NCBI RefSeq assembly: GCF_000153465.1
Contig: NZ_CH672387.1
Coordinates: 1,959,883 to 2,023,882 of the forward strand
Reading direction: 5' to 3'
From: Aurantimonas manganoxydans SI85-9A1
GTDB lineage: Bacteria; Pseudomonadota; Alphaproteobacteria; Rhizobiales; Rhizobiaceae
DNA: 64,000 bases
A program made the position numbers and the translations under genes. Shown piece by piece: positions 24,274 to 32,962 of the stretch (position 1 is its first letter; each line of letters begins with the position of its first letter). Below the pieces are notes generated by a model, which made no database searches, was not told the origin of the DNA, and worked only from the letters and a program-made list of their open reading frames with translations.

Positions 24274-24456
24274 TCAGCGCTGGGTCTTCAGATAATCCTT
24301 GCCCGTGCGGGTCGGGCGCCATTTGGAATCGCGGTGCTCGATGAAGCCGAGCTGCTTGAGGTCGGGAATGAGGCCCGTCGCGGGGAGATCGACCGGCTCG
24401 CGCTTGAGCTGAACGAGCAGCGCGCGGCTCTCGGGGGTCATGCGTGGCAACGCCAT
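24274..24456 (-). CDS. Hypothetical small basic protein, 60 aa
   Basis: 60 residues beginning MALPRMTPESRALLVQLKRE and ending WRPTRTGKDYLKTQR. The alternating helix/turn pattern with LIPDLKQLGFIEHRDSKWRPTRTG resembles half of a winged-helix DNA-binding fold (recognition helix plus wing), but it is too short to be sure. AAGGA lies eight bases before the ATG, which supports this start over the upstream in-frame ATG. Genes on both sides are unrelated. Confidence 0.55.
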   Translation of the reverse strand: MALPRMTPESRALLVQLKREPVDLPATGLIPDLKQLGFIEHRDSKWRPTRTGKDYLKTQR

Positions 24457-24657
24457 GGAATTCGTCCTTCTTGGGAATATGCCCGGTGTCGGCCTTTGCA
24501 GCCGCCAAAGCAAGGGGGCGCCGCCGTGAACGGGCCCAGGCCGGTGGGGGGCGGGCTAGCGGGCACAGGGCAGATTGCTCATCCACGCAGGCTTGGCTAG
24601 ACAATCCTATCGCTCGGCAGCCGGATCGGATGCCACACGCTGCTTGGGGGAGCCGGC

Positions 24658-26103
24658 ATTCTTCAGTCCATTTTCCATGTCGCGGCGATCTTCGGGCTGG
24701 CTGTGGCGGCCGCCATGCTGGTGCCGGCTCTCGTTGATCTCGGCGACGAAAACGACGACTGGCAGGTGTTCATCGGCTCGGCCTTCCTGATCGGGGCGTT
24801 CTGCACCCTCGTGGCGACGGCGACGCGGAGGAAAAGTCAGGCCCGGCTGAGCCAGCGATACGGCTTCCTGCTGGTCACGACGATTTGGGTCTTCGCGCCG
24901 ACGGTCGCGTCGCTGCCGCTGTATTTCTCGTCGCTGGAGCTGTCCTATGCCGGCGCCTTCTTCGAGGCGATGTCGGGCCTCACCACCACAGGCGGCACGG
25001 CGATTTCCGGTCTCGACGTCCTGCCGCGCGGGCTGTTGATGTGGCGCTCGCTGATGCAGTGGATGGGCGGCATCGGCATCATCGGCATGGCGATCCTGAT
25101 CCTGCCGTCGCTGGGCGCCGGCGGCCTGTCGCTGTTCCAGATGGAAAACTCCGACCGTTCGGACAAGGTCCTGCCGCGGGTGAACCAGCTCGCCGCCGGA
25201 CTGCTCGGCGCCTATGTGGCGCTGACCATCGCCTGCATGGCGACCTATGTGATGCTCGGCATGGGCGCCTTCGACGCCATCAACCATGCCATGACGACCG
25301 TGGCGACCGGTGGCTTCTCCACCCACGACGCCTCGATGGGCTATTTCGAGAGCGACGCCATCCTGATCGCCGCGACGATCTTCATGATTCTCGGCGCGCT
25401 GCCCTTCGTCATCTATATCCGCGCCTTCCTGCCGCGCCGGTTCCAACGCTGGCGCGATCCGCAGATCCCGGTGTTCCTGGTCATCTGCGCGGTGCTCAGC
25501 CTGACGTTGGCGGCGAGCCGGCGGACGATCAACGACACGCCGTTCGGCGAGGCGCTGATCTCGTCCACCTTCAACCTGGTCTCGGTGATCACAACCACCG
25601 GCTATGCGTCGGAGGATTATACGCTCTGGTCGAACGCGGCGATCGGCATCTTCTTCACGGCGATGTTCATCGGCGGCTGCGCCGGGTCGACCTCGGGCGG
25701 CGTGAAGGCCAATCGGCTGGTGATCCTCTATCTCCTGGTGCGAGCCAGCCTGCACCGGCTGGTGCGCCCGCATGCGGTGCAGCGGCTGCGCTACGGCAAT
25801 CAGGTGATCTCGACCGACGTCCTGCAGACGGTGACGATCTTCTTCTTCCTGTTTTTCGGCACGCTGCTCACCGGCACGGTGGCCCTGTCGATGTGCGGGC
25901 TGGACCTGACCACCGCCTTCACCGGGTCGCTGGCCACCGTCGCCAATGTCGGCCCGGCCTTCGGCCAGATCATCGGGCCGGCCGGCAATTTCGGCAGTCT
26001 GCCCGATCCGGCAATGTGGATTCTCTCCATCAACATGCTGCTGGGCCGGCTGGAACTGGTGACGGTGCTGATCCTGTTGTTCCCATCCGTCTGGGTGGAT
26101 TGA
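24658..26103 (+). CDS. trkH: Trk-type potassium uptake membrane protein, apparent ATT start
   Basis: About 481 residues with roughly ten hydrophobic segments, the TrkH translocating subunit that works with cytosolic TrkA. Pore-loop-type segments appear as SGLTTTGGTA, TTVATGGFSTHD, VITTTGYASEDY and ATVANVGPAFG. MQWMGGIGIIGMAILILPSLG is strongly TrkH-like. The first helix (SIFHVAAIFGLAVAAAML) lies in an open frame that starts after a stop at 24598 and has no ATG, GTG or TTG before 24703. An ATT at 24658 has GGGGGAG five bases upstream and gives the normal family length, so I place the start there. GTG 24703 would cut the first helix. No trkA is in the window. Confidence 0.88.
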   Translation: MLQSIFHVAAIFGLAVAAAMLVPALVDLGDENDDWQVFIGSAFLIGAFCTLVATATRRKSQARLSQRYGFLLVTTIWVFAPTVASLPLYFSSLELSYAGAFFEAMSGLTTTGGTAISGLDVLPRGLLMWRSLMQWMGGIGIIGMAILILPSLGAGGLSLFQMENSDRSDKVLPRVNQLAAGLLGAYVALTIACMATYVMLGMGAFDAINHAMTTVATGGFSTHDASMGYFESDAILIAATIFMILGALPFVIYIRAFLPRRFQRWRDPQIPVFLVICAVLSLTLAASRRTINDTPFGEALISSTFNLVSVITTTGYASEDYTLWSNAAIGIFFTAMFIGGCAGSTSGGVKANRLVILYLLVRASLHRLVRPHAVQRLRYGNQVISTDVLQTVTIFFFLFFGTLLTGTVALSMCGLDLTTAFTGSLATVANVGPAFGQIIGPAGNFGSLPDPAMWILSINMLLGRLELVTVLILLFPSVWVD

Positions 26104-26139
26104 GACGGGACGAACGTTTCGCGCGCCCGGCGGCTCTGG

Positions 26140-26322
26140 TCACTGTGCCGGTTCGGTCGGGGCGGGTGCCGCGGCCCCGGGCTGCAACCCATCCGACGGA
26201 TCGCCGCTGCCTTCGGCCAGAACGAAGGCGCCGATCGCCGCCAAAGTGACGATCACGGCCAGCCACCCGATCGCGGCGTGGTTGCGGCTGCGCTCGCGTG
26301 GGCTCTTGTCGCGATTGTCCAT
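26140..26322 (-). CDS. Small membrane protein, 60 aa, hypothetical
   Basis: 60 residues: a basic N-terminus (MDNRDKSPRERSRNH), one transmembrane helix (AAIGWLAVIVTLAAIGAFVLA) and an acidic, then Ala/Pro-rich, outer tail. The positive-inside rule puts the N-terminus in the cytosol. AGGGAG lies about six bases before the ATG, a strong ribosome site. Convergent with trkH, 36 bases away. No family recognised. Confidence 0.6.
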   Translation of the reverse strand: MDNRDKSPRERSRNHAAIGWLAVIVTLAAIGAFVLAEGSGDPSDGLQPGAAAPAPTEPAQ

Positions 26323-26525
26323 GTCGGCTCCCTGTTGGCGAACGATGTCGGGCCGCGTGCTGCCGACGGCTCCGTCGAACAGGCCGCCCCGGTTCTCTTG
26401 CAGCAACGTGCGGGCCGAGGCTTCGGCTCCAATGGAAAACGTGAACGAGGCTGGCACCGAGCCGCGCGCGCAACGGAGACCCGGCCGCTGCAGCGCCCGG
26501 CGGAATATCGCGAAACCTGTCGGCG

Positions 26526-26780
26526 CTACTCGCCGGCGACTTCGGCCGGCACCTCGCCGTGGCGGGTCAGCACGACCGGCTCTTCCAGGACCTCGCCGGT
26601 CTCCACGTCCACGGTCTGCTCGACCGCCACGACGCCGACGACATGGCCAAGACGCGTTCCGTCGCGATCGGCCCGCTGACGGGCTTCCTCGGCGGTCTTG
26701 AACTGCATCGTCTGGCCATTGCCGAGGCGGCGGCCCTGCTTGACGAATTGCTGCACGATGAAGAGCTTGCTGGCGGACAT
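26526..26780 (-). CDS. Conserved hypothetical protein, 84 aa
   Basis: 84 residues starting MSASKLFIVQQFVKQGRRLGNGQTMQFKTAEEARQRADRDG. A short alpha/beta layout follows with GHVVGVVAVEQTVDVETGEVLEEPVVLTRHGEVP. It reads like a small phage- or rhizobial-type conserved protein of unknown role. The ATG at 26780 has GAGGGAA about seven bases upstream; an ATG eight codons earlier is possible. The 200 bases between it and the 26140-26322 gene hold nothing I can call. Confidence 0.6.
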   Translation of the reverse strand: MSASKLFIVQQFVKQGRRLGNGQTMQFKTAEEARQRADRDGTRLGHVVGVVAVEQTVDVETGEVLEEPVVLTRHGEVPAEVAGE

Positions 26781-26841
26781 GGTCGTTCCCTCGGTGGTGA
26801 TCACCTTCGACCGTACCGATTACGCCTGTTCGCCCCGGCAT

Positions 26842-26865
26842 GCGACCGGCACTTGGGCCGGTCGC
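26842..26865. repeat. Perfect inverted repeat (hairpin)
   Basis: GCGACCGGC-ACTTGG-GCCGGTCGC is a 9-bp perfect stem with a 6-nt loop. It has no U tract. It lies in a 218-bp gap, about 135 bases beyond the lipoprotein gene stop codon on the minus strand. It may be a 3'-end structure for that gene. Confidence 0.35.
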
Positions 26866-26998
26866 GAAAGAACTCGGTCGATTGCCGGTTCCGAACGAGG
26901 CGAGTGACGAATTTTACTGGTAAGCGGTGCTTGCAGAAGCCCCCTACCTGTAAGGGTATGATCGGTGCCGCTTTGGGGCGGCGCCAACCTCTCTATGC

Positions 26999-27355
26999 CT
27001 AACTCGCCGGACCTGCGGCTGAAGCGCGACAATTCTTGGCGCGCAGATTTGCGTCGATCGCGTTGACCTTGCCCTTGCTCACAGCGACCTGACCTTCCTT
27101 GTCGCCGCCGAACGTACTCGAAACGGGAACCCCGAGCATAAACACACCAACCGCATCGCCGGTAGCGGCTTGATTCTGCTGCTGTGAGATGGTTGCGAGA
27201 GCGCTTTGCTCACGGAGATGCTCTTGCAAGAGAGCCTCGCAATTCAGGTTGCCGTATGCAGCCATCGGCACGTCGACAGGTAGAATCGCATCGGGCCGCT
27301 TTGCGCAGCCTGTGACGGCTAACCCCACGCAGACAATAGATAAAACTCGCTTCAC
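26999..27355 (-). CDS. Putative lipoprotein, 118 aa
   Basis: GTG start at 27355 with GGAGA six bases upstream. The N-terminus VKRVLSIVCVGLAVTGCAKRPD is a lipoprotein signal with lipobox VTGC, so the mature protein would begin at Cys18 and be membrane-anchored. The rest includes NLNCEALLQEHLREQSALATISQQQNQAATGDAVGVF, helical with a Gly/Ala turn, which resembles small phage-related or metal-stress lipoproteins. No firm family. Base composition is visibly lower in GC than the neighbours, and it lies 3' of tRNA-Lys, so horizontal acquisition is possible. Confidence 0.65.
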   Translation of the reverse strand: MKRVLSIVCVGLAVTGCAKRPDAILPVDVPMAAYGNLNCEALLQEHLREQSALATISQQQNQAATGDAVGVFMLGVPVSSTFGGDKEGQVAVSKGKVNAIDANLRAKNCRASAAGPAS

Positions 27356-27551
27356 ATGTATCTCCGATTCTGAACAAGGCGACACTGTGGCGGAGCTATC
27401 CGAGAGTCAATCAGGGGTTGTCACGACAGGGAAAGCCCGCCGTACTCGTGTATCGCCGACCAGCGGAAACAAGTTTCGGCTTAGGAAAACTGATGAAACC
27501 GGCGCGCGAAATCTGCGTCCGCTGCATCAGTAATTACAGTGCGAGGAATTG

Positions 27552-27627
<76 letters not shown>

Positions 27628-27881
27628 CGACCCCCGGGGCGATGACGTCCCGGGAGCAGCGCGCGGACCATAGAAAGGCGCCCGGTTACGGTCAACCGTC
27701 TTTCTGACCCGCCACTGACGGTTTTGCGATTTGCCGCAGGCGGGCGGGACGCCTAGAAGGCGGCGGCGTTGTCGTCCGCCCCCAGGGACAAGGCGACGCC
27801 ACACTGTTGCAGCCTTCGCGCCGAGCCTCCGGTCGCGTGGGTCGCCGTCGCCGAACGTATCCCGCAACGAAGGCAGGTCCC

Positions 27882-28622
27882 TTGTTCGCCGAACTTTCCT
27901 ATCCGACCGCGGTCTTTGCCGGCGCGCTGTCCTTTCTGTCGCCCTGCGTCCTGCCGCTGGTGCCGCCCTATCTGTGCTACATGGCCGGCGTCTCGGCCGA
28001 CGAACTGCGCGCCGGTCGGCAGATGGAAACCACCAGCTACGGCCGGCTGATCGCGACCTCGGTCACCTTCGTCCTCGGCTTCTCGACCGTCTTCATCATG
28101 CTCGGCGCCGGCGCCAGCACGATCGGCCAGCTGCTGCGGCAGAATCTCGACTGGCTCGGCATGGTCGCCGGCGTGGCGATCATCGTCATGGGCCTGAACT
28201 TCCTCGGCGTCTTCCGCCTGTCCTTCCTGTCACGCGAGGCGCGGATCAGCGCACCCGACAAGCCGCGCAGCGTTCTCGGCGCCTATCTGATGGGGCTCGC
28301 CTTCGCCTTCGGCTGGACGCCCTGCATCGGTCCGGTGCTCGGTGCGATCCTCGGACTGGCGGGCGCGAAGAGCACGGTGGGCGAGGGCGCCCTGATGCTG
28401 GGCTTCTATTCGGCCGGCCTCGGCATCCCGTTCATTCTGGCCGCCGCCTTTTCCGGTGCCTTCTTCCGCTGGATGCACGGATTCCGGGCCCATCTGGCGA
28501 CCGTGGAGAAGGCGATGGGCGGCCTGCTCGTGGTCACCGGCCTCCTGTTCCTGACCGGCGGCATGCAGACCATGTCGTTCTGGCTGCTGGAAACCTTCCC
28601 GGCGCTGCAGACCATCGGCTAG
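27882..28622 (+). CDS. ccdA: CcdA-type thiol:disulfide membrane transporter
   Basis: 246 residues with six hydrophobic segments. It carries reducing equivalents from cytosolic thioredoxin to the periplasm for cytochrome c maturation. The two conserved Cys lie in LSPCVLPLVPPYLCYMAG and FGWTPCIGPVLGAILG. The TTG start at 27882 (opening LFAELSYPTAVFAGALSFLSPC) has AAGG eight bases upstream. Upstream in-frame residues (SRRASGRVGRRRR) do not look like the family. It stands alone, about 250 bases after tRNA-Lys. Confidence 0.9.
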   Translation: MFAELSYPTAVFAGALSFLSPCVLPLVPPYLCYMAGVSADELRAGRQMETTSYGRLIATSVTFVLGFSTVFIMLGAGASTIGQLLRQNLDWLGMVAGVAIIVMGLNFLGVFRLSFLSREARISAPDKPRSVLGAYLMGLAFAFGWTPCIGPVLGAILGLAGAKSTVGEGALMLGFYSAGLGIPFILAAAFSGAFFRWMHGFRAHLATVEKAMGGLLVVTGLLFLTGGMQTMSFWLLETFPALQTIG

Positions 28623-28777
28623 CGGCCCCGCGCCGAACCGCCAACGTTGCGTGGCGATGCATCGACGGTGGGTCTGCTCGCCCGGCGCTTTACCTTGCCG
28701 CGACGTTCCCCCTGAACGCGCGCCGGTCCCCGTGCTAAGGCGTGCTGCGAGATTCACGCGAAAAACGCGAGTGCAAG

Positions 28778-30142
28778 ATGGCGAGACGCTGCCTGTCGAT
28801 CATTCTGGCCGCCGGTGAAGGCACACGGATGCGGTCGTCGAAATCCAAGGTCCTGCACAAGGTGGCGGGACTGGAGATGATCCGTCATGTGGTGCGCGCC
28901 GCCCGGGCGGCCGGTTCCGACGACGTCGCGCTGGTCGTCGGACGGGACGGGACGAGCGTCGCCGATGCTGCCCGGCGCGAGATTGCCAGTGTCGCCGCCC
29001 ATGAGCAGACCGAGCGGCTGGGCACCGGCCATGCCGTGCTGGCGGCGCGCGAGGCATTGGCGCAGGGTTTCGACGACATCCTCGTCCTCTTCGGCGACAC
29101 GCCGCTGATCGGCGCGGACACGCTGGCCCGGGCCCGCGAGACCCTCGCCGAAGGCGCCGATGTCTGCGTCGTCGGCTTTCGTCCTTTGGACCCCACCGGC
29201 TATGGAAGGCTGATCGAGGCGGAGGGCGAACTCGTCGCCATTCGCGAGGAAAAGGACGCCGACGCCGAGGAGCGGCGGGTCGGCTTCTGCAATGCCGGCG
29301 TCATGGCGTTTCGCGGTGACAATGCGCTGGCCATGCTCGACGCGATAGGCAACGCCAATGCCAAGGGCGAATATTACCTGACCGATCTCGTCGCGATCGC
29401 CCGCGCGGCAGGCTGCCGCGTTCGCGCCATCGAGGCCGACGCCAGTGAGGTGCTCGGCGTCAACACCCGCGAGGAGCTGGCGCAGGTCGAAGCCCTGTGG
29501 CAGGGCGCGTGGCGGCGGCAGGTGATGCTCTCCGGCGTCACCCTCCAGGATCCGGGAAGCGTCTTCTTCAGCCATGACACGGAGCTGGAACCCGACGTCT
29601 TCGTCGAGCCGCAGGTGGTCTTCGGTCCGGGTGTCCGGGTCGAGGCCGGCGCCACCATCCATGCCTTCAGCCATCTGGAGGGGTGTCACGTCGGCCCGAG
29701 CGCCTCGGTCGGGCCCTTCGCGCGGCTGCGGCCAGGTGCGGATCTGGCGCAAGGCGCCAAGGTCGGCAATTTCTGCGAGGTCAAGAATGCCGAGATCGGC
29801 GTGGGAGCCAAGGTCAACCATCTCAGCTATATCGGCGACACCAGCGTCGGCGCCGCGGCCAATATCGGCGCCGGCACCATCACCTGCAATTACGACGGCG
29901 CGCTGAAGCACCGGACCGAGATCGGGGCGGGCTCGTTCATCGGGTCGAACTCCGCGCTGGTCGCACCGGTTCGCATCGGCGAGGGCGCCTATGTGGGCAC
30001 CGGCAGCGTCGTGACCGACGACGTGCCGGACGGGGCCCTGGCCATCGCCCGCGAACGTCAGGTGACCAAGCCCGGCCGCGGCCGCGAGATCGCCGAGCGC
30101 AACAGGGCGGCCAAGGCGGCAAAGGCCGCCGGCAAGGCCTGA
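28778..30142 (+). CDS. glmU: Bifunctional UDP-N-acetylglucosamine pyrophosphorylase/acetyltransferase
   Basis: 454 residues. GlmU makes UDP-GlcNAc in two steps for peptidoglycan and LPS. The N-terminal uridyltransferase domain has the signature [22 protein letters not shown]. The C-terminal left-handed beta helix shows hexapeptide repeats and the acetyl-CoA region [21 protein letters not shown]. The start MARRCLSII at 28778 is preferred, with GAG about seven bases upstream; an ATG twelve codons earlier is possible. Followed by glmS, the enzyme two steps earlier in the pathway. Confidence 0.96.
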   Translation: MARRCLSIILAAGEGTRMRSSKSKVLHKVAGLEMIRHVVRAARAAGSDDVALVVGRDGTSVADAARREIASVAAHEQTERLGTGHAVLAAREALAQGFDDILVLFGDTPLIGADTLARARETLAEGADVCVVGFRPLDPTGYGRLIEAEGELVAIREEKDADAEERRVGFCNAGVMAFRGDNALAMLDAIGNANAKGEYYLTDLVAIARAAGCRVRAIEADASEVLGVNTREELAQVEALWQGAWRRQVMLSGVTLQDPGSVFFSHDTELEPDVFVEPQVVFGPGVRVEAGATIHAFSHLEGCHVGPSASVGPFARLRPGADLAQGAKVGNFCEVKNAEIGVGAKVNHLSYIGDTSVGAAANIGAGTITCNYDGALKHRTEIGAGSFIGSNSALVAPVRIGEGAYVGTGSVVTDDVPDGALAIARERQVTKPGRGREIAERNRAAKAAKAAGKA

Positions 30143-30272
30143 CCGCGCCGTAATCTCGCGATACCATTCGTGAATCACCGCAGCGCCGCATTTCGTCTAG
30201 GTTGCGCTGCGTCGCCCGTCCGTCCGGGCACTCATATCCACTGCCTCATCCAGCCAATCCGGGAATCAGTCC

Positions 30273-32099
30273 ATGTGCGGAATCATCGGCATCATCAGCC
30301 GCGAACAGGTGGCCGACCGCCTCGTCGACGCGCTGAAGCGGCTCGAATATCGCGGCTATGATTCAGCCGGCGTCGCCACGCTGGAAGACGGGACGCTGAC
30401 GCGCCTGCGCGCAGAGGGCAAGCTGGTCAACCTCGCCGCACGGCTCGCCGACCATCCGCTGAAGGGCACGATCGGCATCGGCCACACCCGCTGGGCGACC
30501 CATGGCGCGGCGACAGAGGCCAATGCCCATCCGCATGCGACGCCGCGGCTGGCGATCGTCCACAACGGCATCATCGAGAACTACCGCGAGCTGCGCACCG
30601 AGCTGGAAGCCGAGGGCATCGTCTTCGAAAGCCAGACCGACACGGAGACGGTGGCCCATCTGGTGACGCGCGAGCTGGAGCGCGGCCAGTCGCCCAAGGA
30701 CGCCGTCCACACCGTGCTCCAGCGTCTGGAAGGCGCCTTCTCGCTGGGCTTCCTGTTCAACGGCAACGAGGACCTGCTGATCTGCGCCCGGCGCGGCAGC
30801 CCGCTGGCGATCGGCGAAGGCAAGGGCGAGATGTATCTCGGCTCCGACGCCATCGCGCTGTCGCCCTTCACCGACGATATCCGCTATCTGGAAGAGGGCG
30901 ACTTCGCCGTCCTGACCCATGACAGCGTCTCGATCTTCGACGAGGACGGGCGCCCGGTGACGCGGCCGATCCGCAAGTCGGTCGGCAAGGCCTTCTATGT
31001 CGACAAGGGCAACCACCGGCACTTCATGCAGAAGGAGATCTACGAGCAGCCGGAGGTGCTGTCGCACACGCTCGGCGCCTTCGTGGACATGTCGAGCGGG
31101 CGCACACGGATCCCCGACGGCCAGGATCTCGACTTCTCGAAAATCCGCCGCATCGCGCTGTCGGCCTGTGGTACGGGCTTCTATGCGGCGCTGGTCGGGC
31201 GCTATTATTTCGAGCGCTTCGCCGGCATTCCCTGCGATCTCGATGTGGCGTCCGAGTTCCGCTACCGGGAAAGTCCGCTGGGCGATGTCGATCTGGCCCT
31301 GTTCGTCTCACAGTCCGGCGAGACCGCCGACACGCTGGCCTCGCTGCGCTACGCCAAGTCGCAGGGGCTAAAGACCGCAGCGATCGTCAACGTTCAGGAA
31401 TCGACCATCGCGCGGGAGTCGGACTTCGTGCTGCCGACGCTGGCCGGGCCGGAGATCGGCGTGGCTTCGACCAAAGCCTTCACATGCCAGCTTATGGCAC
31501 TGGCCGCGCTGGCCATTCGAGCCGGTGTCGATCGCGGCGTGATCACCCCGGAGCGCGAACTGGAGCTGACCCGCACGCTGACCGAGGCGCCGCGGCTCGC
31601 CAACGAGGCGATCCGTCTGGAAGAGGTGATCGAGCGGCTGGCGCGGGACATGGCGACCAAGTCGCATGCGCTGTTCCTCGGCCGCGGCTTCTCCTATCCG
31701 CTCGCGCTGGAAGGCGCGTTGAAGCTCAAGGAAATCAGCTACATCCATGCGGAAGGTTATGCGGCGGGTGAACTGAAGCACGGGCCGATCGCGCTGATCG
31801 ACGAGACGATGCCCGTGGTCGTCGTGGCGCCGCACGACCGCAGCTTCGAGAAGACCATCTCGAACGTGCAGGAAGTAGCGGCCCGCGGCGGCGAGATCAT
31901 CCTGATCACCGATGCCTCGGGCGCGGCGAGCGGTGCGGTGGAGGGCGCGCAGATGATCGTCCTGCCGGACATGCCGGAGATCCTGACGCCGATCGTCTAC
32001 GCCATCCCGCTGCAGCTGCTCGCCTATCACACGGCGATCCAGATGGGCACGGATGTCGACCAGCCGCGCAACCTGGCGAAGTCGGTGACCGTGGAGTGA
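30273..32099 (+). CDS. glmS: Glutamine-fructose-6-phosphate aminotransferase
   Basis: 608 residues. GlmS makes glucosamine-6-phosphate from fructose-6-phosphate and glutamine. The N-terminal class II glutaminase begins with Cys after Met removal (MCGIIGIIS) and has RGYDSAG and HTRWATHG. Two SIS sugar-binding domains follow, with ACGTGFYAALVGRYYFE, SQSGETADTLASLRYAK and LGRGFSYPLALEGALKLKEISYIHAE. It ends in the conserved DQPRNLAKSVTVE. The 130-bp gap to glmU shows no ribozyme or riboswitch that I can recognise. Confidence 0.97.
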   Translation: MCGIIGIISREQVADRLVDALKRLEYRGYDSAGVATLEDGTLTRLRAEGKLVNLAARLADHPLKGTIGIGHTRWATHGAATEANAHPHATPRLAIVHNGIIENYRELRTELEAEGIVFESQTDTETVAHLVTRELERGQSPKDAVHTVLQRLEGAFSLGFLFNGNEDLLICARRGSPLAIGEGKGEMYLGSDAIALSPFTDDIRYLEEGDFAVLTHDSVSIFDEDGRPVTRPIRKSVGKAFYVDKGNHRHFMQKEIYEQPEVLSHTLGAFVDMSSGRTRIPDGQDLDFSKIRRIALSACGTGFYAALVGRYYFERFAGIPCDLDVASEFRYRESPLGDVDLALFVSQSGETADTLASLRYAKSQGLKTAAIVNVQESTIARESDFVLPTLAGPEIGVASTKAFTCQLMALAALAIRAGVDRGVITPERELELTRTLTEAPRLANEAIRLEEVIERLARDMATKSHALFLGRGFSYPLALEGALKLKEISYIHAEGYAAGELKHGPIALIDETMPVVVVAPHDRSFEKTISNVQEVAARGGEIILITDASGAASGAVEGAQMIVLPDMPEILTPIVYAIPLQLLAYHTAIQMGTDVDQPRNLAKSVTVE

Positions 32100-32227
32100 C
32101 GGTTCGGCACCCTTCGCAGCTGCGAAAAGAGTTGCCTTGCATTCGCCATGGGGGCAAGTGAGTCTCGATTGAGCGAGGCGCAGGCCTTTGATGGTGCGCC
32201 GCAGCGGCGCTGGAGCAGACAACGGCC

Positions 32228-32938
32228 ATGACGCGGCTTCGAACCTATTTCCTGACCGGCTTCATCGTCTGCGCGCCGCTTGCGATCACCGCCTGGATCA
32301 CCTGGTCCTTCATGGGCTGGGTCGATGGCTGGGTGAAACCCTACATCCCGACGCAATACACGCCGGACGCCTATCTGCCTTTCGCCATTCCTGGCTTCGG
32401 GCTTCTGGTGGCGTTGTTCCTGATCACCGCGATCGGCTTCCTGACCGCCAACATCATCGGCCGGACTCTGGTGAACTGGAGCGAGCATCTGCTCGGCCGA
32501 ATGCCGCTGGTGCGCACGGTCTACACCGCCCTGAAGCAGATTTTCGAGACGGTGTTGGCCGACCGGTCCTCGTCCTTCAAGACGGCCGGGCTGGTCGAAT
32601 ATCCGCGCAAGGGCATGTGGGCGATCGTCTTCGTGGCGACCACGGCGACCGGCGAGATCAAGACGGTCCTGTCGGACCAGGGCGAGGAGATGCTGGCGAT
32701 CTTCCTGCCGCCGACACCCAATCCGACCTCGGGCTTCCTGCTCTACGTGCCGAGGGCCGACGTCCGCATTCTCAACATGAGCATCGAGGCGGCGCTGAAG
32801 CTGGTTGTGTCTGCGGGCCTCGTGTCGCCCGAAGAGGGCGGCGCGGTGCGCGGCAAGCCGATGACGGTGGCCGAGGCGTCGCGGCTGGTGCGGGCCGAGC
32901 CGGCCCCGGCCGATCGCCAAGCCGAACCGGTCGACTGA
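32228..32938 (+). CDS. DUF502 family membrane protein
   Basis: 236 residues. Two hydrophobic segments lie near the N-terminus (YFLTGFIVCAPLAITAWITW and GFGLLVALFLITAIGFLTANIIG). They are followed by the family pattern MPLVRTVYTALKQIFETV and PNPTSGFLLYVPRADV. Function unknown; the soluble C-terminal part resembles a small beta-rich domain. It sits between glmS and recG, a conserved neighbourhood in Rhizobiales. The last 25 residues are Ala/Pro-rich and probably disordered. Confidence 0.9.
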   Translation: MTRLRTYFLTGFIVCAPLAITAWITWSFMGWVDGWVKPYIPTQYTPDAYLPFAIPGFGLLVALFLITAIGFLTANIIGRTLVNWSEHLLGRMPLVRTVYTALKQIFETVLADRSSSFKTAGLVEYPRKGMWAIVFVATTATGEIKTVLSDQGEEMLAIFLPPTPNPTSGFLLYVPRADVRILNMSIEAALKLVVSAGLVSPEEGGAVRGKPMTVAEASRLVRAEPAPADRQAEPVD

Positions 32939-32962
32939 CGCGGACGCGGATCGCCTCGGCCC

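Noticed and set aside
30143..30272. glmS ribozyme or riboswitch in the glmS leader
   Set aside because: The 130-bp gap lacks the conserved glmS ribozyme core and is a Gram-positive-type control; nothing was seen.
32113..32126. Perfect palindrome TTCGCAGCTGCGAA between glmS and the DUF502 gene
   Set aside because: No loop for a hairpin and no known regulator site; probably chance in GC-rich DNA.
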